A DNA stretch of 64,000 nt from Selaginella moellendorffii. Its lineage: Eukaryota > Streptophyta > Lycopodiopsida > Selaginellales > Selaginellaceae. Position numbers and translations under genes: made by a program. Positions 10,863-21,839 of this stretch are shown here, piece by piece (positions within the stretch are counted from its first letter, which is position 1; each line of letters opens with the position of its first letter). The stretch lies in assembly GCF_000143415.4 (NCBI RefSeq), contig NW_003314265.1, positions 1,694,446 through 1,758,445 of the forward strand. The letters run 5' to 3'. The notes beneath the pieces were generated by a model, which was given only the letters and a program-made list of their open reading frames with translations, did no database searches and had not been told where the DNA came from.

Positions 10863-12455
10863 TTAACAAGCAGTTCTCACTCGCTTGGAAGACTGCTCGC
10901 TCAAAAGCCCCCAAAACGCCGTGTCTGGAATGCCGACCACGCTAGGCCAATTCCTCTCCTGCTTGCCCCACATGAGCTTCTGGTACGGGTACGAAGCGAA
11001 AACCTCCTCCGGCACCACGTACAGGAACCTCACAGCTTTGAAACGCTGGATCGCTGCATCAACGTAGCCGAACAAGGCATCCTGCTCCACATTTCGTGTT
11101 ATCCGCAGCAGCCAGCATTCGCCACCCGGAAGAACCGCAAGCGAGTCGTAGCACGGGCACGGCCAGTAAACGGGGACATAGTATCCTGGGCAGTCGGCCT
11201 TGACATCCTTGAGCTTGAGGAAGCGTGACAGTTCGGAACCAAAACCCAAGCACACTGTGTCTGAAGATGCCGTAGCAGCTGGTTGAAGGCGAAGAAGCTT
11301 CACCCTGTCTCAAAAGCTTTCTACTCGCGAACGTACACTCCGCCATGGTGCCTCCCATCACTAGAGAGTGCACCAGATGTTCATACGTACTCGCGACCAT
11401 GGCCGCTTCCTGGGGTATCCGCTTCATCCTCTCGATGAATCTGATATCTTCTTTGATGCCTGTCATGAGCACCCGTTCCGCTTCTAGCCTCGCTTTTACA
11501 TACGGAGACGCGTACGTGACTGCAGCAGTCGTGTAGGTTGAGTCGAGCACTTTAAAATGGAAGAGGTAGCTGCTGGATTCCCGATCCTGTCGATGAGCTC
11601 TCACGATATCTAGGTCGCTGGCATTTCTGGCGTCATCTAGAGCAACTTCAAACCTCGAGTTATAGTCCGGGCAATCGAACTCGTCACATATCGCGCGTGC
11701 CGAGCCACCAAAGCGTGCGTAGCGAGCTTTCATGGCTTCGATGTCTCTAGCCCTGGACGCGGACAAGAGCGCAAGCTCGCAAAGATCCCACGTTGGCATG
11801 TAGAGAACCAGCGTCCGTGTGTCCTTGAGGAACCGCTTGGTGTATGGCGTTTCATCCCAGTCCAACGAGAACACGACCACCTTGCTCAGCTTGTGTACAG
11901 GCCTGAGAGACGGCCCGTTCACCAGAAACACCGTCTTCTCCCGGTCAGCCAGATGATCGAAATTCCCAACCATCCCTTTCCGAACTTGACTCCCGACTTC
12001 ACTCCCCCGAAAGAAGTAACTCGGGCTCGTTTCAACCTGTGGAGCAGACTCTTCCCAGATGATCTTCCACTCCCTGAACGCGGCATGACGGCCAAGCTCG
12101 CACAAGAGATAGCGTCCGAAGCACGTCTTACCAGTTCCTAAGCTTCCTGCTATGCCTCACGGGCCGACCACCTTGCAGCAGCGGCGGCTGCGTACGCAGT
12201 AGAATCCTGTCCCGGATCATCGCCAAGAAGGTGCTATAGTGCTATCTCTCACAAGCAGAGATCCGCTGTCCTCAATGTCGGTGTCTGGAAAGCCAGTACC
12301 CTGTTTGATCACGAACAGGGGCAGAGAAACCTCCACCTTGTGCTTGTTCTCAGAGTCGGCGAGTGGGATTGCCACATTTCTCGTCAGCTATTGCGCAAAC
12401 AAGATTGGCAATCGTTCTAACCTGGACCGCCATCCTCCCCGCCATAAAGCCTATG
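10863..12455 (-). pseudogene. Broken Crinkler/RHS-like NTPase-nuclease gene
   Basis: On the minus strand a Walker A motif (GSLGTGKT, about 12145-12120) is followed by CFGRYLL, then a long open frame (to about 11300) with LYMPTWDLCELALL and RYARFGGSARAI, which resembles the GG-x-x-R signature after the CRN/RHS NTPase domain. The C-terminal nuclease-like part (YYVPVYWPC, then a DSLAVL Asp, a LLRITRN motif, then FLYVVPEEVF) lies in another frame from about 11303 down to 10863, so one frameshift sits near 11295. A TGA lies in frame just before Walker A (about 12160), and coding-like tracts upstream to 12455 are also in two frames. Either a pseudogene or, less likely, a gene with assembly errors. 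It is related in architecture to the intact gene at 2043-4194. Confidence 0.6.
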
Positions 12456-12493
12456 GCCTAAGTACTTGTAAAAGTAATAACCACGTGGCATAT

Positions 12494-14041
12494 TTAATTA
12501 TTCAAATGATATTTTTTGTTCTTTTGAGACAAAACACTTAAGTACAAATCGTAAGCTGCCCTGTTGCCTGCATTCATGTTGAGAATGGAGCCTGTGGCGA
12601 GCTTAGCCAGCCCAGGATTGCGGAAGTTTCGACATGCTCCCAGAAAACTCGTCCAGCCGGCTTCACTGGTAGAATTCGTGGTTTCCAGCAGATGCCATGC
12701 TTGGTCCAGGTAACCGGATCTTGCAAGCAGATCGATCATGCAGCAAAAGTGGTGCTTCGTGGGCTCCAAGTTGAAGTCCAGACTCATTGACACGAAGTGT
12801 GATCTTCCATCGCTGAGATTTCCGGTGTGGCTGCAAGTGTGGAGGATTGACAGGAATGATACCTGGTCTGGTGATTCAACGATCTTCATGCTGTCAAACA
12901 GTTCTTTGCTCTCATCCACGTATTTATTTTGAGAGAACGCAGTGAGCAGTGAGTTCCACGAGAATTTATCCCGCTCTAGCATTCTATCAAAGATCGCTTT
13001 AGCAGCCAAAACGTTCCCAGCTTGAGAGTAAGCATCCAGTAGAGAATTCCAGGAGGCCAAGGTTTTCTCCGGCATCGAATCGAAGAACCTTTGTCCGTCC
13101 TCCGAATGACCACTCAAAGCAAATGCTGCAAGCATGGTGTTCCAGGAAACTAAGCTCCACTCAGGCATAAAATTATCAAAAAAAACCTTCGCTTCAATGG
13201 TTCTTCCAGACTTAGAAAATGCATCTAGCATAGAAGTGCAAGTGAAACAGTTTCTCAGAAAGATGCGATCAAACAATGCTTTCGCCTCCTCTAGATCTCC
13301 TCTTTGGGCATACGCTGCAAGCATCAGATTGGAGCAATGAAGATCACACACTGGGAGATTGTCGAAGATCTCGCGAGCTCCGGAAATCTGAGAGTCCCTC
13401 ACGAGTGCCTCGATCACGCAGCTCCACGAGACGATGTCTCCCAGGGGCATTCGATCCAAGAGCTCTCTCGCGGCGCGGGCATCTCCCAGCTTCGCGTACC
13501 CGCAGAGAATGGACGTCCATGAGAAGAGATCACGCTCGGGCATGTCGTCAAAAAATTTTCTCGCTAGTTCCATCTCGTGCATCTGGACATAACACTCGAG
13601 CATCGCCGTCCAGGAGACGAGAGACCTCTCGGGCATGGAATCAAAAACATACCTCGCACTCTCCAGATCCCATAATCGGGCATATGCCGATAGCAAAATT
13701 GTCCATGATACTACGTTATGCTCTGGCATGTTCTGAAATATCACCTTCGATTGATCAATTTCTCCAGTGGTTCTATAAAGGAGAAGCAAGGCATTCCAGG
13801 AAATGATGTTCCTGTCTGCCATAAGACTGAAGATGTTTGTACATTCCATTGTATGCCCACGGCGGGCATGTGCGCAAAGAAGCATATTCCACACCACGAC
13901 ATTCCACCCGGGCATGGAATCAAAGACCGACTTTGCGGCCTTTATGTCTCCGCTTTTGATGAGGGACGAGACCACGAGAGCCCACGAGTGAAGGTTTTTG
14001 CTTTTCAAACCTCCGAGCTCCAACGAGTTCGACCAAAGCAT
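12494..14041 (-). CDS. PPR protein with tandem S-type repeats, about 515 aa
   Basis: A single open frame holds roughly a dozen 31-residue repeats with the S-motif signature (A..VFD.MPERxxVSW..ML.AYA..G). From family knowledge these are sequence-specific RNA-binding proteins of plastids and mitochondria. The frame opens with a TTG; the first in-frame ATG is at about 14041. An upstream minus-strand open segment with a good donor (gtgccaa|gtaagt, about 14140) could be a 5' exon carrying the targeting peptide. The C-terminus ends in a degenerate E-like region and there is no DYW domain. No targeting peptide is evident in the chosen start. Confidence 0.8.
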   Translation of the reverse strand: MLWSNSLELGGLKSKNLHSWALVVSSLIKSGDIKAAKSVFDSMPGWNVVVWNMLLCAHARRGHTMECTNIFSLMADRNIISWNALLLLYRTTGEIDQSKVIFQNMPEHNVVSWTILLSAYARLWDLESARYVFDSMPERSLVSWTAMLECYVQMHEMELARKFFDDMPERDLFSWTSILCGYAKLGDARAARELLDRMPLGDIVSWSCVIEALVRDSQISGAREIFDNLPVCDLHCSNLMLAAYAQRGDLEEAKALFDRIFLRNCFTCTSMLDAFSKSGRTIEAKVFFDNFMPEWSLVSWNTMLAAFALSGHSEDGQRFFDSMPEKTLASWNSLLDAYSQAGNVLAAKAIFDRMLERDKFSWNSLLTAFSQNKYVDESKELFDSMKIVESPDQVSFLSILHTCSHTGNLSDGRSHFVSMSLDFNLEPTKHHFCCMIDLLARSGYLDQAWHLLETTNSTSEAGWTSFLGACRNFRNPGLAKLATGSILNMNAGNRAAYDLYLSVLSQKNKKYHLNN

Positions 14042-14290
14042 CGAGAGAAACAAAGAATGTCTCGTGGTACTGTCTCGTAAAGCGCTTAACAGTATAAGAG
14101 TGGAGCATTTCAGTGGACACGAAGCATATTCTAAAACTTACTTGGCACCCTAAAGACTGCAAGTGCTTTCCTTCGATATGTAAAAGCTTGTGAGAGAAGT
14201 GATTGCCCGCTTCAAGGGAGCCAGCATGGTGTAGGATGATGACGTGGCTGATAATGATGCGGGGCATATTACGTCAGGCCGAGCATCGCT

Positions 14291-14765
14291 CTCGCCAGTG
14301 AAGTGATCACGCGCTCTTTTTTCATAAATTTTTACTAATTGATCAGCAGAGCTCAAGATTTACATGGAACTGTAGTACTTCGAGTGCTCGTACTTTGGGA
14401 TATGAATTTAGTTCTTGATTATAACGAGGATATTTAGATGCTGCATTGCATACTAAAGCTGCTGGACGAAGGCTTGACTCCTCAGAGCTTTAAGGGCGGA
14501 GGAGAAAGATCGGTTGCCGTAAAGCAATGTTTTCTTAAGAAACTTACGTTACTTATATTACTGATTTAAATACTGCTGAATTTCGGGGGATCACGAGGGA
14601 ACGATAGATTGTTTTTCTTGCGTAGAAGGTCGCCCACTACGGGAATTTGCATTCTATCTGGTACCAAAGCTTACAAAAAACTTGCTTCTTGGAGTTAAGA
14701 TTTACGGGCCAGCTTGCGTCAAGAATGTTTTACTTTGCATCCAAAAACCAAAACAAGAACTGATC
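14291..14765. other. Intergenic with short dispersed similarity
   Basis: AT-rich. The stretch near 14670-14715 (ttggagttaagatttacggg) resembles 6715-6755 (ttggtgttaagatttgcagg), hinting at an old dispersed repeat. No gene seen. Confidence 0.35.
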
Positions 14766-16906
14766 TCATACAAGATCCGGGCTCTCGCTAGAATCAAAAG
14801 CCAGAGCCTTGTACTTGCTCATGTCTTTGCCCTGGAAACTTAACGCGAACTCGTCGTCCGCGTCGAATTTGTCCCACAGAGAGTGGGATTGAGTCGAGAG
14901 ATTGAGGTCTGGCCTTCCTTCGACCAAAAGCTTCACGACCTGGAGAAAGAAATCAAGCAGAGTATTTTAAGGATGGACAAGTCAAAACCGGGAGATAATG
15001 TATAAGAGCTTACGTCTGCCATGCATGGACGTGCTATCGCAGACTGTCGTATGCAAAGCCGTGCCGCAAGAATGGTCTTTTGCACCTCGCTTAAGTTGTA
15101 GGCACCTTTGAGGCGACCGTCCACGAGCTGTTGAATGTTAGCTGATTCAAGCAGCGGTCTCACCTGCGTGAATTGTCATTCATTCATCCAAAACTTTTCT
15201 CGCCAGACTTGACCACACCAATACCGAATAGACGGAACTTCAAAGGCATACCTTCATGACTAGGCTTTTCTGAGTGCTATCAATGGGTCTTAGACCGGTG
15301 ACGAGCTCCAAGAGCAGCACTCCAAACGCGAACACGTCCGTCTTTTCGTCGACAATGCCGTGCAAGAAGTACTCCGGAGCGAGATATCTACAAGAAGAGA
15401 AAAGAAGAAACTCTTGCTGCTCATTCATTCTTACGGAGAAAGAAGGAGAATCTCTTACCCGAAAGTCCCTTCCACTGGAACCGTATGGTGAGTCCATTCC
15501 GATGGCAGCCATTTCGCCAGGCCGAAATCAGTTATCTAGATCGATTAAAGAAAAGGAGGTCAACTACATACCAAGAGAAGAGAAAAAGGGAACAAAAGAA
15601 CGAAGTGAATTGTGAAGTACCTGCGGCTCAAAGTCTGGCCCGAGCAAAATGTTGGATGACTTGATATCCCGATGGATGATCCTGCGCCGACAATTCGAGT
15701 GCAAGTAGTGAAGACCTCTGGCTGTCCCGATCGCGGCCTTAAAGCGTGCGGGCCACTCCATGAGCCGAGAACCTTGAAAAGATTTAAAGATCAAAGATAA
15801 GTTCCGACTTGATTCCAGTTGGATCCACAAAAGTCCAACGCTGCCAACGGGGAAGAAGAATTGATAAATCCAAGAACCAACTAGACCAGCTCCATCCATA
15901 ACAAACACAAACGAAGGAGTCGAGGATCAAGGATCAATCGATCGATCGACAATGCGCGCAAGCAAGGAAAATCTAATCGATCAAGGACCAAGAACAGCAA
16001 GAATCAAACAAGAAATGGATGGATCGATCGGCCATAGCCGGAAGAGAGGCGCTTACCGTGCAGCATTGCGGCGAGGCTTCCATGGGGGAGGAAGTGGAAC
16101 ACGAGGAAGAGGCCGCCATCGACGCAAAACCCTAGCAAGGGCGTGGCGTTTGGGTGAGAAACATGGCCCAAGACGCCCAGCTCCGTGAGAAAACTCGTGC
16201 CCTGCTCCTCTTTACCGCCCCTTGTGAGGCGCTTGACGGCCACCAGCTCGCCACTTGGCAGGCATCCCTTGTAAACATCCGCGTAGCCACCTTTGCCGAT
16301 CAAATTCTCTGCAATTAGCCACGATCAATCAAAGACTTCCAAAGAACAGTCAAGAACAGGAGAGAAACAAGAGAGAACTTTTCCTTGGATTTTTCGTGAT
16401 CTTTTACCTGGATTGAAGCAGCCTGTCGCGGACTCGATCTCGCTGTATCGGAACTGCTTCCATTTGGCCCCTTTTAGCTTCTTGGACTCGACCGCCAGCG
16501 GCGCGACTTTGCTCATGAGCTTGAAGCTCGACGTGCGGAGCTTGCGGGAGCTCCGTCGATCGCTGGGAAATGTGCCCAGCCGGCGGAAGACGGTGAAGCA
16601 GCGGGCGCTGCGATTGCTGTCCTCGCTGCCGCTGCTCGAGGGCGATGTGTTTGAGTGGGAATTCAGGCGCTCGTCGAGAAGATCATGGAAGTGGTGGTGG
16701 TGGTGGTGGTGGTGTCGATGGTGATCATGGAGGAAGCCTGTGCGGATGCTCATTGTGTCGGCGTAGGCGTAGTAGGATTCGCTGCCGCTGCTGCAATTGT
16801 GGTCGAAAGGGGCGTCGAGCACCGCGCGAGGGGACGAGAAATTGCTGGCGTCCAGCAGCATCTGCTTAAGCGTCTGCCTAGGCTGTCCAGCCGATTCAAT
16901 CTCCAT
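14766..16906 (-). CDS. Receptor-like cytoplasmic kinase, RLCK VI-like
   Basis: Ser/Thr kinase without a transmembrane segment. Exon 1 (16906-16408) encodes about 166 residues with a poly-His run, Ser-rich tracts and the pre-kinase segment [20 protein letters not shown]. Exon 2 (16308-16057) has the glycine loop [11 protein letters not shown] and the VAVKRL lysine. Later exons carry [11 protein letters not shown] (around 15660), DFGLAKW (around 15530), YLAPEYF (the APE motif, around 15380) and the C-lobe, ending at TGA 14766-14768. Seven exons with short introns. All catalytic residues are visible, so it should be active. In Arabidopsis, RLCK VI kinases bind ROP GTPases; this role is inferred from family. 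The CAC/CAT histidine run may be length-variable. Confidence 0.88.
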
Positions 16907-18196
16907 GGATCCTCTCCAAAGGAAGAAGAAGACTGGAAAGAAGTCCAGAGAGAGAGAGAGAGAGAGAGAAGAAGAAGATTATATAGTCAAAAAGGAGCTG
17001 CTTGCTACTTCCAAAAAGAAAGCAAACAGAGGAGAAGAAAAAAAAACGAAGAAGCTTTAACAATCTTCGAGAGTTGTCACCTTCACATCACTTCACCCAG
17101 GCCAGGGATGGTTGATGAAAGAGCCCATCTCAGCAAGAACACTGATCCAATAACAACTCCTCAAAACCCGCTTGGATGCAAACACTCCAGCTTCCACTCT
17201 GGAGTCACGCCTAGAAACTCGGGAGCTCTGCCTCTCGATCAAGCAGGCGCTGCCTCAATTCCAATTCAGTTGGATCCGGAGATCATGCATCCATCCATCC
17301 ATCCAAGCATCAATCACAATCGCCCTCCAACCGCAGCGAACGATCTGGAAGATTCCCTGAGATGTTTCACCAGGAACACTCGACACGAACACGAAACCCA
17401 GGAGCTCATGCTCACGCTCCAAGCTTCACACGTGCGTTTTAACCAGCCACACAAGAAGACCAGGCGATCGAAGAATTTCTCGGCTCTTATCCCGAGGACG
17501 AGGGTGAGATTCGTTTTTATCGGACATAATCGGCCAATTTGGTCTTGAAGAACAAGAGAGAAAAATCTCTTTTTTAGCTTGCCAGCCTCCAAATGGAAAC
17601 AATCTAAGTCGCAACTGTCACTCCACCTAGCAGCAATCTGGCCGCTCATGCAACTCTCGGGAAAAGAGTAATAAATCTCCTCCAAGATAGAAATCTATTG
17701 GAGCTCCACTCTTATCGCTGGTTCTAATCAAAACCCGCTGAAACTTCCATGGTGGGCTTGCTCCAATTCAAAGCTCGTACTCCATCTCGTAGTTTTATAT
17801 GAATTTCCCGGAGAGCAACATCGTCAGCAGTGATAGATCCCGGGACCACTCTCTTTATTCCCGTCCCTTTTGCTTTGTTCTCTCGCTTCCTCGATCCAAA
17901 TCGGTTTTCTTAGTGCTACTTGAGCTCATGCGTAGCGCTCCATAGATATTAACGTCGTTTTCACCCCCTGGATCAATCAATCAATCAATCAGCAAGGCAC
18001 CAAGAACTGTTTGATCTTCCGCCTGTAGCTGGAATAGTTTGGCAGCCAGCGTGAGTGCTCCTCGCATGTGAATTGTGTCAGTGTTGAGCTAGCATTCCTC
18101 TGTCCGTACGAGACAATGGTCCCTTTTACCCTTACCCTTTTCTCCCGCCACCTTTTTCTCTATAATACCAAGGGAGCTCTCTTCAATCCTTAAGCG
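16907..18196. promoter_or_regulatory. Upstream/intergenic region with GA microsatellite
   Basis: The region immediately upstream of the kinase (16945-16970) has a (GA)n run and an attatatag TATA-like box at about 16979 on its leader side. A tctctataatacc TATA-like box at about 18160 precedes the small ORF at 18197. Between these, about 1 kb shows no convincing gene. Confidence 0.4.
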
Positions 18197-18526
18197 ATGG
18201 TTGTCATCGAGGAGCTTCCCGACGATTTTGACCAAACGCAAACTCAAGAGCAGCTTCTTCCTCTCCAGATTTGTGCGGCACTGGAAGATCACGGTCACGA
18301 GTATGAAAATGATCCTCAGAAGTTATGGAGGGAAGAGATGAGTAGACACGCGATATACTACACCATGGAGGGACGATACTCGCTTGCCATGCACTATGCC
18401 TCGCTTGTGGGCCGGCCTCCCGAGTTGATGGAGCTCATGGATCGCCTCGCACCAACCAAGCCAAACTTTTTCGATCCCAACTATACGATTTGCAACCATT
18501 CGCCGCTGACATTCGATTATCCTTAG
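18197..18526 (+). CDS. Small protein of unknown function, 109 aa
   Basis: An ATG 30-40 bp after a TATA-like box opens a frame of 109 codons. The product is acidic (MVVIEELPDDFDQTQTQEQL at the start), has a central segment KLWREEMSRHAIYYTMEGRY and Pro-rich ending, with no signal peptide or membrane segment. I do not recognise a family. It lies about 110 bp from the eL27 stop, tail to tail. It could be a lineage-specific gene or a chance ORF; the composition and promoter-like context favour a gene. Confidence 0.4.
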   Translation: MVVIEELPDDFDQTQTQEQLLPLQICAALEDHGHEYENDPQKLWREEMSRHAIYYTMEGRYSLAMHYASLVGRPPELMELMDRLAPTKPNFFDPNYTICNHSPLTFDYP

Positions 18527-18635
18527 CGAATGTATCTCTTGCTTGTAATTTTGATTGCAAAATTCAAAGGAAAACCTCCGAAAAGAAGAAAGGCGTCGTA
18601 GTTTACCATTAGTCTCAGCTGCGAAAGAACAGGGT

Positions 18636-19227
18636 CTAGAACCGGAGCTTTGTGAAGAACCATTTGTTCTTGCCGGTTTTGAATCTCTCCTCGAAAAGCT
18701 CCTTGACTTCCTGTTTGTTTCCAGCCCGAGAGTTAGCCACAGAGAAAGCGAGAAAAGGGAGAGAGATTTACCTTGCGAGTGGCCTTCTTCTTGGCATCGG
18801 TGTCAAGCTTCTCGGACGTGACAACGTTCTTGAGATCCACATCGAGGGTGTACCTAAGTGAAACAAAGGAATTTAGAACAAGAACCACAAAGAAAAACAA
18901 AGTCGAGCTCTCACCTCGTCGGCATCATGTGGTTGTAGTTCACGAGCTTGACAAAGGGTTTCAATCGGCACCTCTTGGCGATCTTCTTCTGCGACAATTT
19001 CCTGATCACCTGCGAGAATCCAGATTGAAGAAAATGCCCTCCAGATTGGAAATGCCGCAGCTCCAAGCGCATACCTTTCTCGGGTACTTCGAGATCCCGG
19101 CGACCAATGCGTGGCCATAGGGGCGAGCGCCGCCCTCGTCGAAGTTCTTCACTATGACCGCCTTGCGCCCGGCGTAGCGGCCCTGGAGCATCACCACGAC
19201 CTTGTTCGCCTTGAGAAACTTCACCAT
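18636..19227 (-). CDS. RPL27: 60S ribosomal protein eL27
   Basis: Structural protein of the cytosolic large ribosomal subunit. Four exons (19227-19075, 19009-18915, 18853-18772, 18710-18636) join in frame to 134 aa, close to the usual 135. The N-terminal KOW-type segment [20 protein letters not shown], the middle [15 protein letters not shown] and [17 protein letters not shown] and the C-terminal [11 protein letters not shown] ending at TAG are all typical of eL27. Introns are 60-70 bp. It is divergent from the PPR gene at 19365 with only 137 bp between start codons, so the two share an upstream region. Confidence 0.97.
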
Positions 19228-19254
19228 CGTGCCGTGCCTCCGCCGCGCCGCCCC

Positions 19255-19264
19255 TAAACCCTAA
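19255..19264 (-). promoter_or_regulatory. Telo-box (AAACCCTAA) upstream of eL27
   Basis: The motif taaaccctaa lies about 30 bp before the eL27 start codon. Telo-boxes are known elements of plant ribosomal-protein and translation-factor promoters. A second, partial match (aaccctag) is at about 19275. Its position in the divergent spacer means it could also affect the PPR gene. Confidence 0.5.
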
Positions 19265-19364
19265 GCTCTACAAGAACCCTAGAACTCGGACAGGGTTCGA
19301 TTCCAGCTAAAACAAAAGAGAATGTTTCAAGGGAATATGCTTCTTCTTCCCGCTAACGCCGCGC

Positions 19365-21839
19365 ATGAATTCCAGCACCGTCGAGGAGCTCGCCGATGCC
19401 CTGAAGCAGTGCGCCAGCGCAAGGGATCTCTCGCGCGGCAAGAATTTACACTCTTTCATTGCCAGCAGCGCGGTCCACAGCCGCGATAAATTCCTCCACA
19501 ATCTCCTCATCCGGATGTATGGCAAGTGCGGCAGCATCGACAGCGCGCGCAGGGTCTTCGATGCCATCCCGGATCGAAATCGCTACTCGTGGAATCTCAT
19601 GCTCCAGGCCTACGCGCAGAACGGGCGGATTGATTGCGCGAGGCAGCTCTTCCAGGACATGGAATCCAATCGCCGCGCTGATGTAGTCTCCTGGACCGTG
19701 ATGGTCACAGCCTACGCACAGATCGGCAGTCTCGACCAGGCTAAGCATCTGTTCGATCGAATGCCGGAGAAAAACCTCGTCTCGTGGAACTCCATGATCA
19801 CCGCATATGCCGCGAACGGGCAACTTGATCTAGCGAGGAAAATGTTTGCCGATATGGAAGATCGAGAGATTGCGAGAGGAGTTGTGACATGGAATACAAT
19901 GATCCAAGCCTACATTGAGGTTGGAAGATTTGACGAAGCAAGGAATCTTTTTCATTCCATGCCAGATCGTAACGTAGTGTCGTGGACGTGCATGATTCCG
20001 GTATATGCCCAGCTTGGGGAAATAGAAAATTGTGAAGATCTCTTTACATCCATGCCGGAACGCAACGTGGTGACGTGGACGGCTATGATACAGGCGTACA
20101 CGCACAACGGAAACATACGGAACGCGGCGAGAATATTCAACACGATGCCGGAGTGGAATCTGGTATCATGGAACTCCATGCTTCAAGCATATGCCGAGGG
20201 AGGGCATCTGGAGGAATCGAAGAGGATCTTTAGCGCTCTTCCCCAGCGTGACATCGTCTCCTGGAATCTCATGATCACGGCGCGCTCACACGAATCGCCA
20301 GAGGCTGCCAATGCGATCTTCGTCGCAATGCCGCTCAGGGATCTCGTGTCCTGGAACTCGATGCTCACGGCGTACGCCCAGTCGGGGCACCATCTCTGCG
20401 AGGCGAAGATCACATTCGACGCCATGCCCGGGAGGGATTCCATCTCCTGGAGCAGCATTCTCTCCAGTGTTGCCGAGAAGGGGGAGATCGAGGCCGCCAA
20501 GGTGCTGTTTGATGCGGCGAGCGCGAGCGCAGGAGGGATTGATAGCAGCGCCCTCATCGCGGCCTATGGCGACCTCGGCTACCTCCGCCAGGCCAGGGCC
20601 CTCTTCGATCGATCGATCAGGAGGAGCATCGTGACCTGGAACGCGATGATCCAGGGGTGTGCGGCAAATGGGCAGCTGGAGGAGGCGCAGCAGCTCTTCG
20701 ATCGGATGCCCGAGAGGAACATCGTGTCGTGGACGGCGATGGTGGCGGCGCACTCCGCTGCCGGAGATCTCCACCGGGCGGAGCTCCTCTTCCAGGCCAT
20801 GCCCGCGAGGAACGCCGTGTCGTGGACGACGATGCTCCAGGCCTATGCCCAACACGGGCATCTTGCCGCCGCCAAGAAGATCTACCACAACCTCCCGCGA
20901 TTCGACGCCGTCGCGGGCAACACGATGATCGCCGCATTGCTGGAGCGCGGCGAGATCGCCCAGGCGCGAGAGATCTTCGATGGATTGCAAGAACGCAACG
21001 CCGGATCCTGGAATGCGCTGATCACAGGCCTTGCGGAGAATGGCGAGCTGGAACCCGCGCGAGTGCTGCTCGAATTCTCAATGCCATGGCTGGAGCTCAA
21101 GCCCTGGACGGCTCTCATCGCCGCGTACGCCCACCGCGGCCACTTCGAAGAGGCCCACGCCATCTTCACGCACCGGCTGCCCGAGCACGACTCCATCCTC
21201 GCCAGCCTCATGGTGACGCTCTATGCCCAACACGGGCATATCCCCCAGGCAAAGGCTTCGTTTGACGGCATATCCCACCGTACCACCGTGTCGTGGAACT
21301 CCCTCGTGGCGGCGTACGGAGAAAGCGGCCTGTTGCGCGACGCAAGCCGGGTCTTCGACAGAATGCCCGAGAGGAATATTGTGTCGTGGAACGCTCTCGT
21401 CGCAGCATATGCCCACAAGGGGCATGGCAGTTTTGCGCTGGAGCTCGCGCGCTACATTGGGCTGCTGGGACTCGAACCCGACGCGGTGACGTTCATGAGC
21501 GTGCTGTCTGTGTGCAGCCACTCGGGTCTTCTCGAGAGGGGGTGGCGGTACTTCCAGATGATGGGCGACTACGGGATTGATCCAATCCGCGACCATTACC
21601 ACTGTATGATTGATCTGCTGAGCAGGGCCGGGGATCTGGAGATGGCCAGGGAGCTCATACGAACGATGCCGTTTGAGTGTGATGCCTTGGCGTGGAAGAC
21701 ACTCTTGGGCGGGTGTAAAGTCCAGGATGACGCTGGAAGAGGGGAGGATGCCGCGAGATCCGCTTTAGGGGCCTGTCCCCAGGAATCATCCAACTATGTG
21801 CTCCTGGCAGATATCTATTCATCTAAAAGTAGCTCCTGA
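19365..21839 (+). CDS. PPR protein with about two dozen S-type repeats, 824 aa
   Basis: Intronless frame starting at an ATG 137 bp from the eL27 start. After a short leader, motifs of 31 residues repeat throughout (for example MPERNIVSWTAMVAAHSAAG and NVVSWTCMIPVYAQLGEIEN), nearly all of the S type and not alternating P-L-S. The C-terminus (ELIRTMPFECDALAWKTLLG, then SSNYVLLADIYSS) is a truncated E domain; there is no DYW domain. Such proteins bind organellar RNA, one base per repeat. An organelle-targeting peptide is not obvious. The middle of the gene is markedly GC-rich, and several repeats carry identical ATGCCC-N5-GGGCAT codon palindromes. Confidence 0.9.
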   Translation: MNSSTVEELADALKQCASARDLSRGKNLHSFIASSAVHSRDKFLHNLLIRMYGKCGSIDSARRVFDAIPDRNRYSWNLMLQAYAQNGRIDCARQLFQDMESNRRADVVSWTVMVTAYAQIGSLDQAKHLFDRMPEKNLVSWNSMITAYAANGQLDLARKMFADMEDREIARGVVTWNTMIQAYIEVGRFDEARNLFHSMPDRNVVSWTCMIPVYAQLGEIENCEDLFTSMPERNVVTWTAMIQAYTHNGNIRNAARIFNTMPEWNLVSWNSMLQAYAEGGHLEESKRIFSALPQRDIVSWNLMITARSHESPEAANAIFVAMPLRDLVSWNSMLTAYAQSGHHLCEAKITFDAMPGRDSISWSSILSSVAEKGEIEAAKVLFDAASASAGGIDSSALIAAYGDLGYLRQARALFDRSIRRSIVTWNAMIQGCAANGQLEEAQQLFDRMPERNIVSWTAMVAAHSAAGDLHRAELLFQAMPARNAVSWTTMLQAYAQHGHLAAAKKIYHNLPRFDAVAGNTMIAALLERGEIAQAREIFDGLQERNAGSWNALITGLAENGELEPARVLLEFSMPWLELKPWTALIAAYAHRGHFEEAHAIFTHRLPEHDSILASLMVTLYAQHGHIPQAKASFDGISHRTTVSWNSLVAAYGESGLLRDASRVFDRMPERNIVSWNALVAAYAHKGHGSFALELARYIGLLGLEPDAVTFMSVLSVCSHSGLLERGWRYFQMMGDYGIDPIRDHYHCMIDLLSRAGDLEMARELIRTMPFECDALAWKTLLGGCKVQDDAGRGEDAARSALGACPQESSNYVLLADIYSSKSSS

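Noticed and set aside
10863-12105. Programmed frameshifting in the broken Crinkler-like gene
   Set aside because: No convincing slippery site was seen at the frame change, and a separate stop codon occurs near Walker A; simple decay or assembly error is likelier.
16655-17548. 297-codon plus-strand frame
   Set aside because: Antisense to the RLCK first exon; the Val run is the complement of the His run.
20286-20990. Minus-strand frames inside the PPR gene
   Set aside because: GC-rich repetitive coding DNA leaves antisense frames open; the PPR frame explains the sequence.
19365-21839. DYW-type RNA-editing PPR proteins
   Set aside because: All three PPR genes stop in or before the E region; no HxE...CxxC DYW motif is present.
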